Positions 13,501 through 25,569 of a stretch of DNA of 64,000 nucleotides are shown here, in pieces (position 1 is the stretch's first letter; every line of letters begins with the position of its first letter). Made by a program: the position numbers and the translations under genes. Below the pieces are notes generated by a model. That model saw only the letters and a list, made by a program, of their open reading frames with translations, did no database searches and had not been told where the DNA came from. Location of the stretch: NCBI RefSeq assembly GCF_029784155.1, contig NC_073693.1, positions 155,744,848-155,808,847 of the forward strand. The letters are read 5' to 3'. This DNA comes from Uranotaenia lowii (Eukaryota; Arthropoda; Insecta; Diptera; Culicidae).

Positions 13501-14829
13501 CCAAAAATTCAAACCACTTTATATCGCGATATAAGAATCCGTTCACTGTTTACGAAAGTATTACTTTCAAATTTCACATTTAAGTTAAAATCAATTGAAA
13601 ATAAAAATTCATTAAAATTAAAAATTTTAATAGTAAATCAATTTACATTGTGGATATGGACATCACCTTCCTAGTTTATTAACATCGATAGTTGAATCAT
13701 TCCAATACTTTGGCTGTGCGAGTGCCCATGATTTCCACAATGTTGTAAAATCTGTTGACATCAAAGGATTTGTATGTTGTTTCACTTCGGCTTGATTGAC
13801 GTACACGCATTTGGTGGAAAATTTGTCATCGACCGAGCAGTTTATACATACTTCGGGCTTCATTCGATGGACGTTATACTTTCGTTATAGTCTTTATTCT
13901 TTTTTTTTTAATTCAAATTGATTAGAAATTTCGTGTCAGTTTTAATTGCTATTTTCGTCGTCAAATGGTTGAAGCAAATATACGTTAGGGTGGCCCTTAG
14001 CTATATAAATACTTTTAAAAGCTACAGCTACAGCTAAAAGCACAGTTTCTTTTCTCCCACCCCATTATTTCGCTCCTTTTCTAAAAACAAGTTACTGTGC
14101 GATTTTTTGTTGTTGATTGGCTTTATCAAGGGCTACCCTCGAACGCCTTGAAACTCAAGTTTTTTTTTGGAAAAATGGAAGAATTAGCCTTCTAAAAATT
14201 ATAAATTACTTCAACAAAACTGAATAAAACTATCCACTTCATGGAAATGAACATTTTAAGTCTAAAAACAACGTTTAAGAAGACAATAGATAAGAGTTTT
14301 GGACTATTTAGGCGAAAAAAAATACAGAAGTTTTTGTTTATATTTTTCCAAACTTGTTGTTGGATAAATAAGAAATCAAAAATTTAACAAAAATATCTGC
14401 AACATTTCTAATTAACTTTACATTGAATTTTCTTTCTCATGAAAAATTCTCTTCAATCTGAAATCTTCAAAATGGAACATTCAGAATTGTTTAAAAGTAT
14501 TTCCAAAAATGTGAATGTGATCTTTGTGAGATGGGAGATGGGATGGGATCTCATTGATTGGATCAAGATTGAGGATGGGTGCCCAGGTTGCCGAAAAAAA
14601 ATGTGTTTTTTGCGAAAAAAAACTGACTTTCTGTGATTTTACCCAAAAATTCTGTGATTGATTTCTGTGATGAAAGTAGCATTAATGTATTTGAACAGTT
14701 ATGAAAAATTAAATCTTTTATACAATTTACTTAAGAAAAATCAATAAACTTTACCAATCTTATCATGTTTTTCCAAAAGAATATTATAAATCCAAAATTA
14801 ATGTAAAAAAAATTCTTTTGAAATAAGTA
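10555..14829. other. Long AT-rich stretch, no gene
   Basis: About 4.3 kb of A/T-dominated sequence with many homopolymer runs and no recognisable domain in any frame. At about 11520-11570 a degenerate match to a word seen at 17950 and 38490-39240 (GGCTCAACAAAT) suggests an old copy of that dispersed repeat. The ORF at 13663-13863 is not recognised. Confidence 0.5.
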
Positions 14830-15738
14830 GGGAGAGTGGGGTATCGTGGGCCATGGGGAAACGTAGGCCACTTTTAATATCTCAGATGTGAGTTGAGATA
14901 AAAATCTCAAACCAACTGTTATCGTCGTCGCTTTGCGTGAGCATATATTCCTATATGTTGTTGACTGAAATACGCATCATATGCTTCTTTTATTCATCAT
15001 GCTAAAAAAAGTTAGGAAAATTTGTTTATATAATTAAAAAAACACCTGCTAATTTCATCGATAGGGAACGTAAAATGTATAACAAAAATATGCTCATACG
15101 CTTATGATCTTAGTTTTGCCATGATCTTTCACGTGGAAAAGGAATTTTTGATGAAACATCAATAAGTAACACAAAGGCAACCATTTTGCAAATCATAGCT
15201 TGTGGGGAAACGTGGGCCATACATCTTGAATCACCTATATTTTTATGTTTTTATACACATTCAGAACTTAAAATACGTTTTACTAACCTGTAAAGTTTTC
15301 TTATGCTAAATGAAGAGTTATGAAAAATATTTTAACCATCCTTTTTAAAAATTTGCAAAAACGTTCGCGAGCCAGGTTTTGGAATCTATGCGATCCTACA
15401 CAGCTCTCTTTTTTATTTCATCATCTGAAATTGCTTTAAAATAACGAAATGAATAAGGAAATCACAGTTTTGGGTCATCTCATAAACTTTGCATGTTATT
15501 TGGTCAATTTGGATTTGGTGGCCCACGATTCCCCACCATTTTTCAAAACCCAAAAAATATTGCTTTTTGTCAAACAGTTGGAATTTGGAGAAAATAACTT
15601 ATTAAAAAATTTTGAAAAATACCTTATGATACCTTGAAAATGTAGAAAACCATACCATTTTTTATTTTCATTTTATCTTTTATAATAAAGAAGTTATGTA
15701 ACAACGAAAAAAAGTGGCCCATGATTCCCCACTCTCCC
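14830..15738. mobile_element. MITE with GGGAGAGTGGGG termini and internal copies of the end motif
   Basis: The left end GGGAGAGTGGGGTATCGTGG and the right end (reverse complement of GGGAGAGTGGGGAATCATGG) form inverted repeats about 909 bp apart. The motif GTGGGGAAACGTGGGCCA recurs inside: right after the left end, again at 15201-15220 in direct orientation, and at 15518-15537 inverted. There is no transposase ORF. A TA lies next to each end but is offset by a base, so the target duplication is uncertain. Confidence 0.75.
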
Positions 15739-18223
15739 ATACAAATTAAAAATAAAAATGTTAAATCTATGAATATTTTCAAATTTGTGGGTTCAGAGAA
15801 ACAGAATCTGCGATGAAAATTTGCTTAAAATGCTGTGAAATTAAATATTTTTCTGTGATTTGGAAGCTAGGTTTCAACGAAGTTGAAAAAAAGGACCACC
15901 CAATATACACGGAAGCTGTTTTTTCTGGTAACTTATATCAATATGATGATTTATTCCATTAGATCAATCAACAGAATAGTTGAAAACCGCTCATGGGAAA
16001 ATCTATTCAATCCTCTGATTCTTAGTCATCGTCAATATTCGTATTGAATCAAAAAAAAAATTTGAAAGTTTTTGAAAATTGTAAATTGTTCGCAAATTAA
16101 ATTTGCAAGTCGCATTATTGCAAATATTCAATTTTTGGCATATTAAATATGACCCAGTGAAATGACTCTTTTCGAAAAAACAACAACCGAAAGCCTCCTA
16201 CGAAGAAAGCATATGAAATTGCAAGAAGGGTGGAAAAATTCTACATTTTTTTCCCGCTGAATTTGCGATTTTTCTTCCTGGGAGGAACGAAATGTGCTGA
16301 GATATTTCAGACACGCGTAATAAAGTAGAGCCTTTTATAAACGGGATAACGGGTCCTGCCGGCTGATCTACTGCTAGGAAGTAGGTTGGCATGAAATAAC
16401 ATACTGGGGGAGAAATTGCCTGTTGATAGTTATTTATATTCTGCTTACAAAGTAATAATGCTTGCATAACAGCAATCCGAATTTATTGGAGAAGTCTTGG
16501 CATATTTCCCAATTCGTAGGCTTCGAGCTGACTTTCTTTCTGGGAATGTTCATAATAATCTTATTTATATTGTTTGGTTCTTGTGAAAAACAACTCGACG
16601 CAGTCGATAATTCGTAGCGTGGGAAATTCTTTGTTTTGAGATACATACATGTTCTGAAAAACATTACTTATTTAGGCTACTATTATTTATACTATGTTTT
16701 GAGTAATGCAATTAATATGTGAGCATGCCAAACAGAAAGGTTTTGCCATCATCAACATCAAGCAAAATTTCTAGCTAACAATTCATGCTATCATTCCTGA
16801 TTTTCAGTGCCTGTTTCACAGCATTGAGTCTTATTCAAACCACATCAAGAAAATTATTACAAATTAGATGCTAATTAGTGTTTATGATTCCCGGCTTCAA
16901 CCGAACATCAATAGAATTTTTTCCAATTCAACCGTTGATTAAATCAAGCTCCCGAGGTTCATGTGAAAACGGCACCATCGTTGTCCCAGTTCACGTACAG
17001 GGAAGATTTCAATTAAGTCCAATCATCCCCCCTTACCCTGGTAAAAAGTCTCGCCCTTTAGTGTTGATTTTGTGCTGTAAGTTGTTTTATTCAGTCTGTC
17101 GAGCGAGGGCTCCCCAAGCCACATAAAACTTTTTTTTTCATGCTTACTTTTTTCTCTATCAAGGCAAGTATTGCTCATCTTGCAAATTAGCAGCTCATAG
17201 AATTTTATTATTATTCATGTGCGCCGCCCCCGCCCTCGAACTGTTTCCGGAAACTGGGACGGAAAGTTTATCTTCTGGGCGGCTTTTTCCCAGTGTTGGA
17301 GCGGCGAAGAGGAATCGGAACTCGCGCGCCTTAATTACGGCAAGTATGTGTAATATTTCATCCGAGCAAACGTTCCCCGGTTCGTCGTTTTTCGTCTCGA
17401 AAGTATGTATCTCCTGCATATCGTACACACATAAACTGAATATACAGCACTCAGTTATGAGCTAATATACACACATCCCTGGAGCGGGCGGGAAAAATTA
17501 AGTCGGTTTCTGGCGAAGAGTTTCGATATTCTACTATACTGGATACAAGTTTGCTCTCTGATGCCGCGCCACGTACTAAGGCTTCGGAGCCGGCTGGAGT
17601 TTTGGCTGGATACGGGATGAATCTCCTCCGGGTGGACTATATCGTATCATATTGAATTTTTCTCCCGCTTCAGAGTCCACGGAACATCCAGTGATGCCAT
17701 TAGACCGACAAATAACGGGCACGAAATTACAATCATGGATGGAAACTAATAGGTAAAGTATTACTGTAAAATAAATTGAATCAAAACAGAAGTTCAATCA
17801 AACTATTCCAGCTCATGATAAGGCGACTATAAGGCGGTCTGCAGTTCAATAACCAATAGTATAAGCCGATTTTTTTTAAGCATAAATACACACATTTCAC
17901 ACTTGTTTATTTTATGCAAATTGAAACTTTTCGATTGTGACTACTGATCTTTGAATATGGGTATCTTTTTATAAGGTGAAAGGGCTCAACAAATAGTAGT
18001 CGATCATCGTAGTTCGACAACTGTTTCAAGTCTCCTGTATAATTTTTCACAACTTACACTTCATTCTCTAATATATTAAGTCTCAATTCTAGAGATTCAA
18101 ATTGGAGGCCAAAAATGATCAATTTTGAGTTCATATTGCGAAACAATTCTTTGTACTTTAAACTATACTCGATTACTTTTTCAGTTTTCTAGATTTTTTT
18201 TTAAGATTTTTTTTATGAAATTA
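15739..18223. other. No supported gene; part is GC-richer
   Basis: AT-rich at the start, then a GC-richer block at roughly 16880-17720 where several short ORFs overlap on both strands (for example 16878-17126 and 17217-17465). None shows a recognisable domain, splice-bounded exon or codon bias I can defend. A conserved intronic or regulatory block is possible. At 17960-18030 the dispersed word AAAGGGCTCAACAAATAGTA occurs. Confidence 0.45.
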
Positions 18224-18659
18224 CTAGCTGATCCCGTACGAACTTCGTTTCGCTTTAAATCATTGGTACGTCAAAATGAGTTTAGAAATTGAATTCGAAA
18301 CATTCTTTCGACAATTTTGGGGAAAAAATTCAACAGTGTTTAAAGTCGCTACTATTACTATTACTTGAAATTCAAATTAAACGGTTGATTGGCTTTTTAT
18401 TAAAATTTATGTGAGAGTGTTTTCTTCTCGATCGGTTGCAAAATCTAGACATTATGACAGAAACATGTACTATTTGTTTATGTGCACGACTCTTTTGCTG
18501 GAGCTTCACACTTAAATTGGTATCAATTAACTGCCTCCAACAAAATTATTCACAAAACACTTAACTTTCAATGAAACCCACTTTTTTTGTCCCATGGCCC
18601 GAAATTCGATAATTGAAACCACTTTTATGTTCCTCAAAACTCCCTTTCGCCGTTTTTTC

Positions 18660-19860
18660 TTTTCAAATTATATGTAAAATAACGTCAGGAACTTGAAAAC
18701 TGTGAACAGTGAATACAGACGCCCTTTTCGCCGACCCTTGATACGGAACATGCTACCTGGAATCAATTGCTCATAGTTTATAACCCTCATCTGAACATTT
18801 TCATCTCAATCCGATGCATGATCACGACAATATCACGAAAACAGTGAGCAGCTAACATGGACGGTGTTTTTTTGACCACGATTCAAAACTTGACATCTGA
18901 AATCAATTATCTTTTCTGTTAACCTCACATGTGTCAATCTTCATTACAATTCTATGCTCAATCAAGAGAATATCGTAAAATCAGTGAACAGATAATAACC
19001 CCATTTGCCGACCCTGAGTCAAGATTTGAAACCTGAAAGCAAAAGAGCGTCCCTCAAAACTCCCATGCGGAAATTTTCATCTCAATCCAATGTAGAATAA
19101 CGTAAAAATCGCAAAAACATTAAAGTTGGGTATGCACGACTCCTTCAGCCAACTTCTGATCCGCAATTCGAAACTTGAAATCGATTGCTCGTCCCTCAAA
19201 TCACTCATGTGCTAATTTTCATCACAATACGATCTATAATAACGCCAATATCGCAAAAACATTAATCAGTGGATATGAACGACCCCTTTTGCCGACCCCT
19301 AACCCTAAATTTGATAACTGTAATCGATTGCTCGTCTCTCAAAACACTCATGTGCAAATTTGCATCACAATCCGATGTCTAATAACGCCAATATCGCAAA
19401 AACATTAATCAGTGGATATGGACGACCCCTTTGGACGACCCCTAACCCTAAATTTGATAACTGTAATCGATTGCTCGTCTCTCAAAACACTCATGTGCAA
19501 ATTTGCATCACAATCCGGTGTATAATAACGCCAATATCGCAAAACCATTAATCAGTGGATATGGACGACCCCTTTTGCCGACCCCTTACCCTAAATTTGA
19601 TAACTGTAATCGATTGCTCGTCTTTCAAAACACTCATGTGCAAATTTTCATCACAATACGATCTATAATAACGCCAATATCGCAAAAACATTAATCAGTG
19701 GATATGGACGACCCCTTTGGCCGACCCCTGACCCTAAATTTGATAACTGTAATCGATTGCTCGTCTCTCAAAACACTCATGTGCAAATTTTCATTACAAT
19801 CCGATGGAAAATAACGTCAATAACGTGAAAACAATATTTGTCTTGTATGGACGACCCCCT
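18660..19860. repeat. 143-bp tandem array (five good units plus decayed ones)
   Basis: The landmark TAATAACG or its variant occurs at 19237, 19380, 19523, 19666 and 19809, exactly 143 bases apart. Earlier degenerate units lie near 19095, 18968, about 18830 and about 18680 with less regular spacing. Each unit includes a TCGATTGCTCGTC word, a cytosine-rich GACGACCCC word and AATCAGTGGATATGGACG. The stepped decay towards the left suggests growth of the array from the right side. The short ORFs that tile it are by-products of a repeat unit that is not a multiple of three. Confidence 0.92.
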
Positions 19861-19971
19861 TCAGAAGGGGTCGTCCAAAAATCTAAAAACATTTTTCATC
19901 ATTCCTGGTCCTAATGAGCATCCATGCCAAATTTCAGATCTCTAGCTCTTAAGACGGCTGAGTCTATAGAG

Positions 19972-20011
19972 GACAAACAAACAAACAAACAAACAAACAA
20001 ACAAACAAACA
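19972..20011. repeat. (AAAC)n microsatellite next to the Helitron 5' end
   Basis: About nine to ten AAAC units run up to the TCTATATA start of the minus-strand Helitron. The Helitrons at 8619 and 23493 have TGTC and GTTT repeats at the same position, so a simple repeat just inside the 5' terminus is a shared trait of the family. Confidence 0.9.
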
Positions 20012-20397
20012 TACAGATAATTGCTTTTTATATATATAGATTTATCGGCTATATCGGTGAAATTTATATTCTTTGAGAAAGAATATTCAAGAATTGAAAG
20101 ATTATAGACGGATAGAAGATTAGAATAAGATGAAAGATGTTGAAAATTGAGCGGAAGGGTAATTTTAATTTGAAAACTTTTCATCACATTTCATCGATTT
20201 GTTCCTCACGGGCCTACTACCTTGCAGTGGTTGAGACAGATAGAATTGTAGCAACCACCACACAATAGTAGGCCTAGCGTGGTTCGTCCCACAAGCGGAA
20301 ACTTGCAGTACGAACGAACTTTTTTTTTTTAATTTGAAAAATGGCCAAACACAACAACTAAAATGCGTCTTTTCTCGAAACAAGCTTTTAAGCACTT

Positions 20398-20760
20398 CCC
20401 AAGCAACCAGAAGTCACATATTTACTTGAATGAAGGCATTGAAAGTTACATATTGGCTGACAAAGAAAATCAACTGTCCAATTTCCTTTAGTAAGCTTTC
20501 GTACTCATTAATCAACTTGAAAGCTGCAAAAGTGATTAATATGTACGTTGTATGTGATTTGTTTTGCCAAATCCCATTAGTGAACTATATGTACTCTTTA
20601 ACGAACTTGAAAGTTGCAGAAGTGATCTATACGTACGTTATACGGGACTTAAGTCACATAAAGGTCACAAAAGTGCTCAACACGGGATTTGATAAGTCAC
20701 AAAAAGTGCATTGGTGTGCTTTCAAAATCAAATCACCACTTCGAGTTTTAGTTTCAGTTT
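20398..20760. repeat. Segment with a 90-bp internal duplication; possible MITE relic
   Basis: It begins CAAGCAACCAGAAGTC, a phrase that recurs at about 63435-63455 with one or two changes. Inside, TACTCATTAATCAACTTGAA (20502) and TACTCTTTAACGAACTTGAA (20592) start two related 70-80 bp blocks 90 bases apart. The reading frame 20430-20762 crosses both and is probably only a consequence of the duplication. The repeat family is not identified. Confidence 0.5.
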
Positions 20761-20770
20761 GAAAAATATC

Positions 20771-20841
20771 TGGGCGTGGTCTTGTGGTAGCGTGTTCGAT
20801 TCTCACCTCGAAGGTCGGGTTTCGATCCCCAAGCTGGGCAA
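20771..20841 (+). tRNA. tRNA-like sequence followed by a T run (pseudogene or SINE head)
   Basis: GTGGTCTTGTGGTAGCGTG resembles a pol III A box and GGTTTCGATCCCC a B box, with a TTCGA...TCGAA arm between them in anticodon-stem position and a run of eight T shortly after. The acceptor ends do not pair well and the anticodon loop would be eight bases, so a working tRNA is unlikely. A tRNA-derived SINE head or pseudogene fits better. Box motifs are seen; identity is inference. Confidence 0.4.
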
Positions 20842-21229
20842 GTTTTTTTTTCAATAAGTAATTTAGTAATTGAGTGACCATTCTGATGCGACATATGTAG
20901 GAAATGTAGGAAAGAAGCAATTGAGCAATTTGTCGAGTTTGGAATCCGGCGCGTGGCATCATGGCGGCATCGGTACAGAACACAGTAAATATTCAAGAGA
21001 AGGTGATATAAACCGAAGCCCGAGATTTTTTGGCTCATTTTGCGAATTTTTGGAAGCTGAATTAAAAGGCCGCTGAAAGCTGAATAGAAGATCATTAAGA
21101 CTTGTTTTGGAACTTGAAAGTATCAATAAAAACTTAAGTTTTGAGCTGCATAGAACTTACTTCATATCAATGATGGAGCTGAGTAAGCGTTTTTGTACCT
21201 GTTTTATGGGACTTATGGTTGCTTGAGTT

Positions 21230-21420
21230 GGACTGAGGTTGCCAGAATTTTTTCAGCACATACCCAGGGTGGAAAAATCCGAGCAATTGAGTATAAAAAC
21301 CTGGCAAAATCCGGGCATTTGATTTCAAAATTGTCAACTAACAATCTGGGCAATATAATAACAAATTTTGTCAAAACCCAAGAATCCACAAAATCCACAA
21401 AATTCAAGAAAAAAAATTGA
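21230..21420 (+). mobile_element. Partial copy of the GGTTGCCAG MITE family
   Basis: AGGTTGCCAGAATTTTTTCA followed by CCTGGCAAAATCC, CATTTGATTTCAAAAT and GGTCAAAAC-like words matches the element at 61561-61997 in the same order. No matching right terminus was found, so it is probably truncated. The ORFs here on both strands follow the repeat and are not genes. Confidence 0.6.
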
Positions 21421-21518
21421 AAACAAATCTGCTTCTCGGAAAATTTTACCTTTTTTTCTTATTTCCCGTGACTTTTATCTTTTCTACAGCCTAACTGGCT
21501 AAGAAGGATATTAAAGTA

Positions 21519-21900
21519 CAGTACCGTTTATAATTGTATAGAGATTGGAAGCAAGCGCACTGTCACTTCGATTTTGAACTTCCATAACTTTTTACTCTGA
21601 TGATATTTTTTGATCAAATTTTTTGCGTTAGATAGATCAACTATCACACTGTTATAACACAAAATTTGAGCTTATTGGAGTTTGTGTGGCACGAGAAACA
21701 GTAATTCTACGAAAATCGGACTTTTTGGACTTTTCTCATTCAAACTGCAATATCTCTGAAACTACGCTACATTTTTTATTGAAATTTTGCACAGTGATTG
21801 TTGAGATATGAAGCTAGAATGTTTGAAGTTTTTGAAAAGTTCTATCGATGAGATCAAAAGTTACGCGAGGTGCAATATTTCAGGCATGAACCTTGAAATG
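21519..21900. mobile_element. Possible truncated Tc1/mariner-type repeat
   Basis: After a TA at 21517-21518 the sequence reads CAGTACCGTTTATAATTGT, a typical start for Tc1-like inverted repeats (TA target, CAGT-type end). No complementary right end is visible, so this is at best one arm of an old element. No transposase fragment could be read. Confidence 0.3.
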
Positions 21901-24133
21901 CGATTTCTATAGAATTTATAGAAATCTATAGATATACGGAATTGTTTTTAAATATTTCTAAGATAACGTTTTCTTTGAAAACCTGAGCATTTTTGAGTAA
22001 TTCCAGGGAATGAATGCATAACCTGTAGTCAATAATACATCACTTTTCTTAATTATTGAATTGAGAATAAACCGTTAACTGGGGTAACTTTGATCAACAT
22101 AAAATTTTTGCAGATAATCATCATTAATTAAATCTGAAGTTAAAATATCTGAAAACAGTTATCTAGTTTGAAAGTCTAAACATTGAGTTTCAAATAGTTC
22201 TAATCTGGTTCGTAGTTAAAGATTTTTTAAATTACTAAAAATTTAGTTTTAAAGTTATCCCAAAACATGAAATCTGGTTTTGTTGTAACCAACATTCAAG
22301 TATAGCCGCTAATGTCGTTTGAATATTCTGCTATCAATGATCGTAACGATCTTCACTCCTTAACTCAGAAAGCATTTAAAATTTTTTTAGTGTTATATAA
22401 AAGCAACCCCATATAAAATCAGTCGCTCGTGTGTATCGGATATGTTCGGTTCTCTTTTCAGTGCGCTGCGTGATGGTTTTTCGGCAAATGCGTTAGAAAA
22501 AGCTTATCTGTTTGGTCGAATAGTGCGGGCGGGATAAAATGAGCTTCACAGGAGAGTGTGATTCGAAATTTTGTGATTATTCTTTGTGAATTGGATTGAT
22601 TTGAGTGTTTTAATCTGTGGATTTATAATCGAATATAGCCTTCTATGAAAGATGGCGTCAAGTTGCAAAATGTATTGGTGTTGGTGGCATTTCTATGAGA
22701 AGAAAAATTCGTTGATGGTTTTTCTAAGTGTTGGTTGTGTGTAGTGACTACAATTTGCTCAATCTGCGCCATGCGGTAGAAAAAGGAACCCAGAAAGAAA
22801 TTGTCGCAGTCTAGTGGCGGGAGCAGGAACTAACATGCTCTGCGGAATGGAAAAAATGTGAAAGTGATAATTCGGTGAGCACGTTCCATACTTTTACATA
22901 ATTTTTTTTCACAGGTTTTTTTGCCAGAAATACTACGATGTTTTTAGAAAATTACAAGCTGGTATACTTCAAAAGCTTGTTTACAGATTTTCGTATTCCT
23001 TCCTCTCTCACTTGAATAAATGAAATTAAAGATACGCCATCCGAACAAGAGTGGCAAGTAGCAGAACTACAGCTATTGAATTTCGCTACTCGCCGAATGA
23101 TCCAACGTTGCCAAATTTAATTATGAAATTTGTCATTTTAATTTTAATGAACAAGATTTTTCATGAAGATTTGTTAACTTCGATAGATTATCGTAGTTGT
23201 CTATCATTTTTTTCAATAACAACTATCCTGGCCAATATTATATGTTTTCCTGTCATAACACCAAATTATTGTAATTTTAACTGGTCTACATGATTAGAAC
23301 ATTGGATTACTCTTTGAAGTACCACTTATATAGATGATTTAATTCATATGGTTTGGTGTTCATTTTGAAAGCGACATGAATTTGTTAATAAATTTTTCTT
23401 TCAGATTCGTATCCTTTTTAAATATTTATAAATATATAATAATTTTTTTTTTTATATTCTCATCATATACTCTTACGATTTTTTTACTATTATCTAATAT
23501 ATAAAGATGAGTTGGACTATATATGTTTGTTTGTTTGTATGCACCTTATACAAATCCACACCGCTGAACCGATCAGCCTGAAATTTGGTACAGAGATGTA
23601 GTTGAACCAGGGTAAGGTTTTAGTGATAGTTATGAGCCCCTCCCACCTAAGAAAAGGGACCCTCCCATACAACTTTCGGTTTTATTCACACAAACCAAAA
23701 GTCATGGCACACATTTTGTCGACCGATTTTCGTTTCCTTTTGCGGGGTTGTTTTCACCATCACCACGGGCTGGACATTAGCAGCAACCATCCAGCAGTTC
23801 ATGTGCACTGGACAGCAAATCAAAGCTTGCTCAGAATTAGAAAATTTGAAAAAGGAAATTTTGGCGGGTGTTTTTTTATCCTTCTACTGTTTGAAGCACG
23901 TGGTACCAGTACGAGGTATTTGATTGCAATAATGAGCTTTGATTTAGGATTGAAAAATACAATTACGCTGTTAGAAATATATTGACTAGAATTGTAGTGG
24001 TTTTCAAAGTGCTCCCTACCGCTGCTGGGGGGCCTTGAGAAAGAATATACGGTGAACTGAACAGAGAATTCACTCCTTCAGCTGAATAACTATTCAGACT
24101 AAATGCTGAAAAACTAATAAACCGATTTTCATA

Positions 24134-24966
24134 AACTCCAGCTGTCAGTCAGTCATGCAGAAAATGTCAGTCATATGAAATTGTCAAATTGGGAGATGAT
24201 CCTGTCGAGAGAGTCAACAAGATTAGAGACCTTGGAGTCATATTGGACTCAAAACTTACCTTTGTAGATCACTACAACTCAATAATTCAGAAATCGAACA
24301 GTATGTTAGCATTTATAAAACGTTTTAGTTATAATTTCAAAGACCCATACACAATAAAAACACTGTACACAGCTTATGTTAGATCCATTGTTGAGTATTG
24401 TAGCCTTTTCAAATTTCACATAAAAGCCGTTTGGAATCAGTCCAGAAACAATTTGTTCTATTCGCTTTACGAAATTTAGGATGGTCTCAGAGCCAATTAC
24501 CTAGCTATGAATCACGTTGCCTGCTTATAAACATAAAAACATTAACTGTAAGAAGAGAGTTTGCTGCAATCTGTTTCGTAAACGACATAATTAATTAGCG
24601 CGTTCAGTCTGCTTATCTACTAAATCAATTAAACTTTTATTGTCCGTGCCGTCATTTAAGAACAAGAAATCTTTTCATTATAACCCCTACTTGAACTGAT
24701 TATGGAAAATATAGTCAAATGAATTGTTTAATGTATAGTTATAATAAACATTATGAGAACATAGACTTTACTATATCAAATAAGTAGCTGAAAAAAGGTT
24801 TTTACGGTAACAGACACCGAAGATCCTGACTCCTGACTTTGTAAATGTAAAGAAAAATCATAATTATTAAGCTTATTTGAAAATTGTAATCCCTAGCATT
24901 AAGTTATTATATATGTAGCCTATAATGTTTGGCGAAATAAATAAATGAAATAAATGAAATGAAATG
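24134..24966 (+). mobile_element. LINE 3' fragment with target duplication
   Basis: Helitron sequence AATAAACCGATTTTCATA before the insert recurs as AATAAACCATTTTCATA after it, a target duplication of about 17 bp with one gap. The related Helitron at 59885 has a single copy (CAACCATTTTCATATTTT near 60990), which confirms the insertion. The insert ends in a degenerate (AAATG)n tail. It holds the 3' part of an RT ORF and is heavily 5'-truncated. Confidence 0.8.
24189..24640 (+). pseudogene. LINE reverse transcriptase, C-terminal fragment
   Basis: The frame shows IRDLGVILDSKLTFVDHY and then AYVRSIVEYCS, the conserved stretch downstream of the RT catalytic core in Jockey/CR1-type LINEs. Near 24430 the frame breaks and the neighbouring frame continues with LINE-like words (NLGWSQSQLPSYESRCLL, RREFAA). 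The YXDD core lies upstream and is missing. The product is non-functional; only the family level is supported. Confidence 0.75.
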
Positions 24967-25402
24967 AATAAACCATTTTCATATTTTTAGAATTACTCAT
25001 AGAAATAATTATTTTTGGCAGATTCAGAGCTATATGTTGAAGGCTACAATTTCAATGCTTTGATAGCTATCGGGGGATTAGAAAATTGATTTGATAATTA
25101 AATCTGAGGTTTTAAGTTTCATACAATTCTATTTCATTCACTAATTTATAAATTTCGATTTATTTTTGGTCATCAATGTATTCAATTCTACCATCCAATT
25201 TTGAGAAAACCGTTTAGTATTGCGAATTCAAACAAATAATATCTAAGAATTTTATTAACATTGATAACTCTTCACAATAATAAATGGGATGATTGTGTCC
25301 GAGAATATGTAGAAAAATTTAAATAGAACTTATATAAGACCTTTCCCATGACATTAAAATGGTAATTTCGGTTCAGAGATGATTTGTTTTCGATAACTTC
25401 CG

Positions 25403-25569
25403 AATTTTTTTAGTGAAACTTCCAGCATTTAAGAACAAGTAGTCATAAAACAGTGTTAAATTAAACAGCAAAAAAACACACATACAAACATGCAAAATGA
25501 GTCTTAAACATCGTTCAACAACGTTCGGAAGTGTTTCTAGAAATTTCGTAGTAAATAAAACTTGAATAT
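25403..25569 (+). repeat. 167-bp direct repeat, left copy
   Basis: This block starts AATTTTTTTAGTGAAACTTC, ends AAAACTTGAATAT and is repeated, to my eye without change, at 27358-27524. It is Helitron sequence: diverged counterparts lie at about 61290-61390 in the related Helitron. The two copies bracket a 1.8-kb insert. Confidence 0.9.

Larger units (their letters stand above)
18224..20040 (-). mobile_element. Minus-strand Helitron carrying a 143-bp minisatellite
   Basis: Read on the minus strand it starts TCTATATATATAAAAAGC (20040 leftwards, with a T next to it on the plus strand) and ends GGGATCAGCTAG at 18224, with A at 18223. It therefore has Helitron termini at an A/T site. The CGAA-to-TTCG pairing just before the CTAG end (about 18241-18254) fits the usual subterminal hairpin. 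Next to the 5' end is an (AAAC)n run and then the same CTATAGACTC word as the Helitron at 8619. There is no Rep/helicase ORF; about two thirds of the body is the tandem array. Confidence 0.85.

Noticed and set aside
19175..19694. Three similar plus-strand ORFs with near-identical proteins
   Set aside because: They repeat because of the 143-bp minisatellite, whose unit is not a multiple of three; no coding function is implied.
18660..19860. CRISPR-like array (regular spacing)
   Set aside because: Units are contiguous 143-bp repeats with no unique spacers, inside a eukaryotic Helitron.
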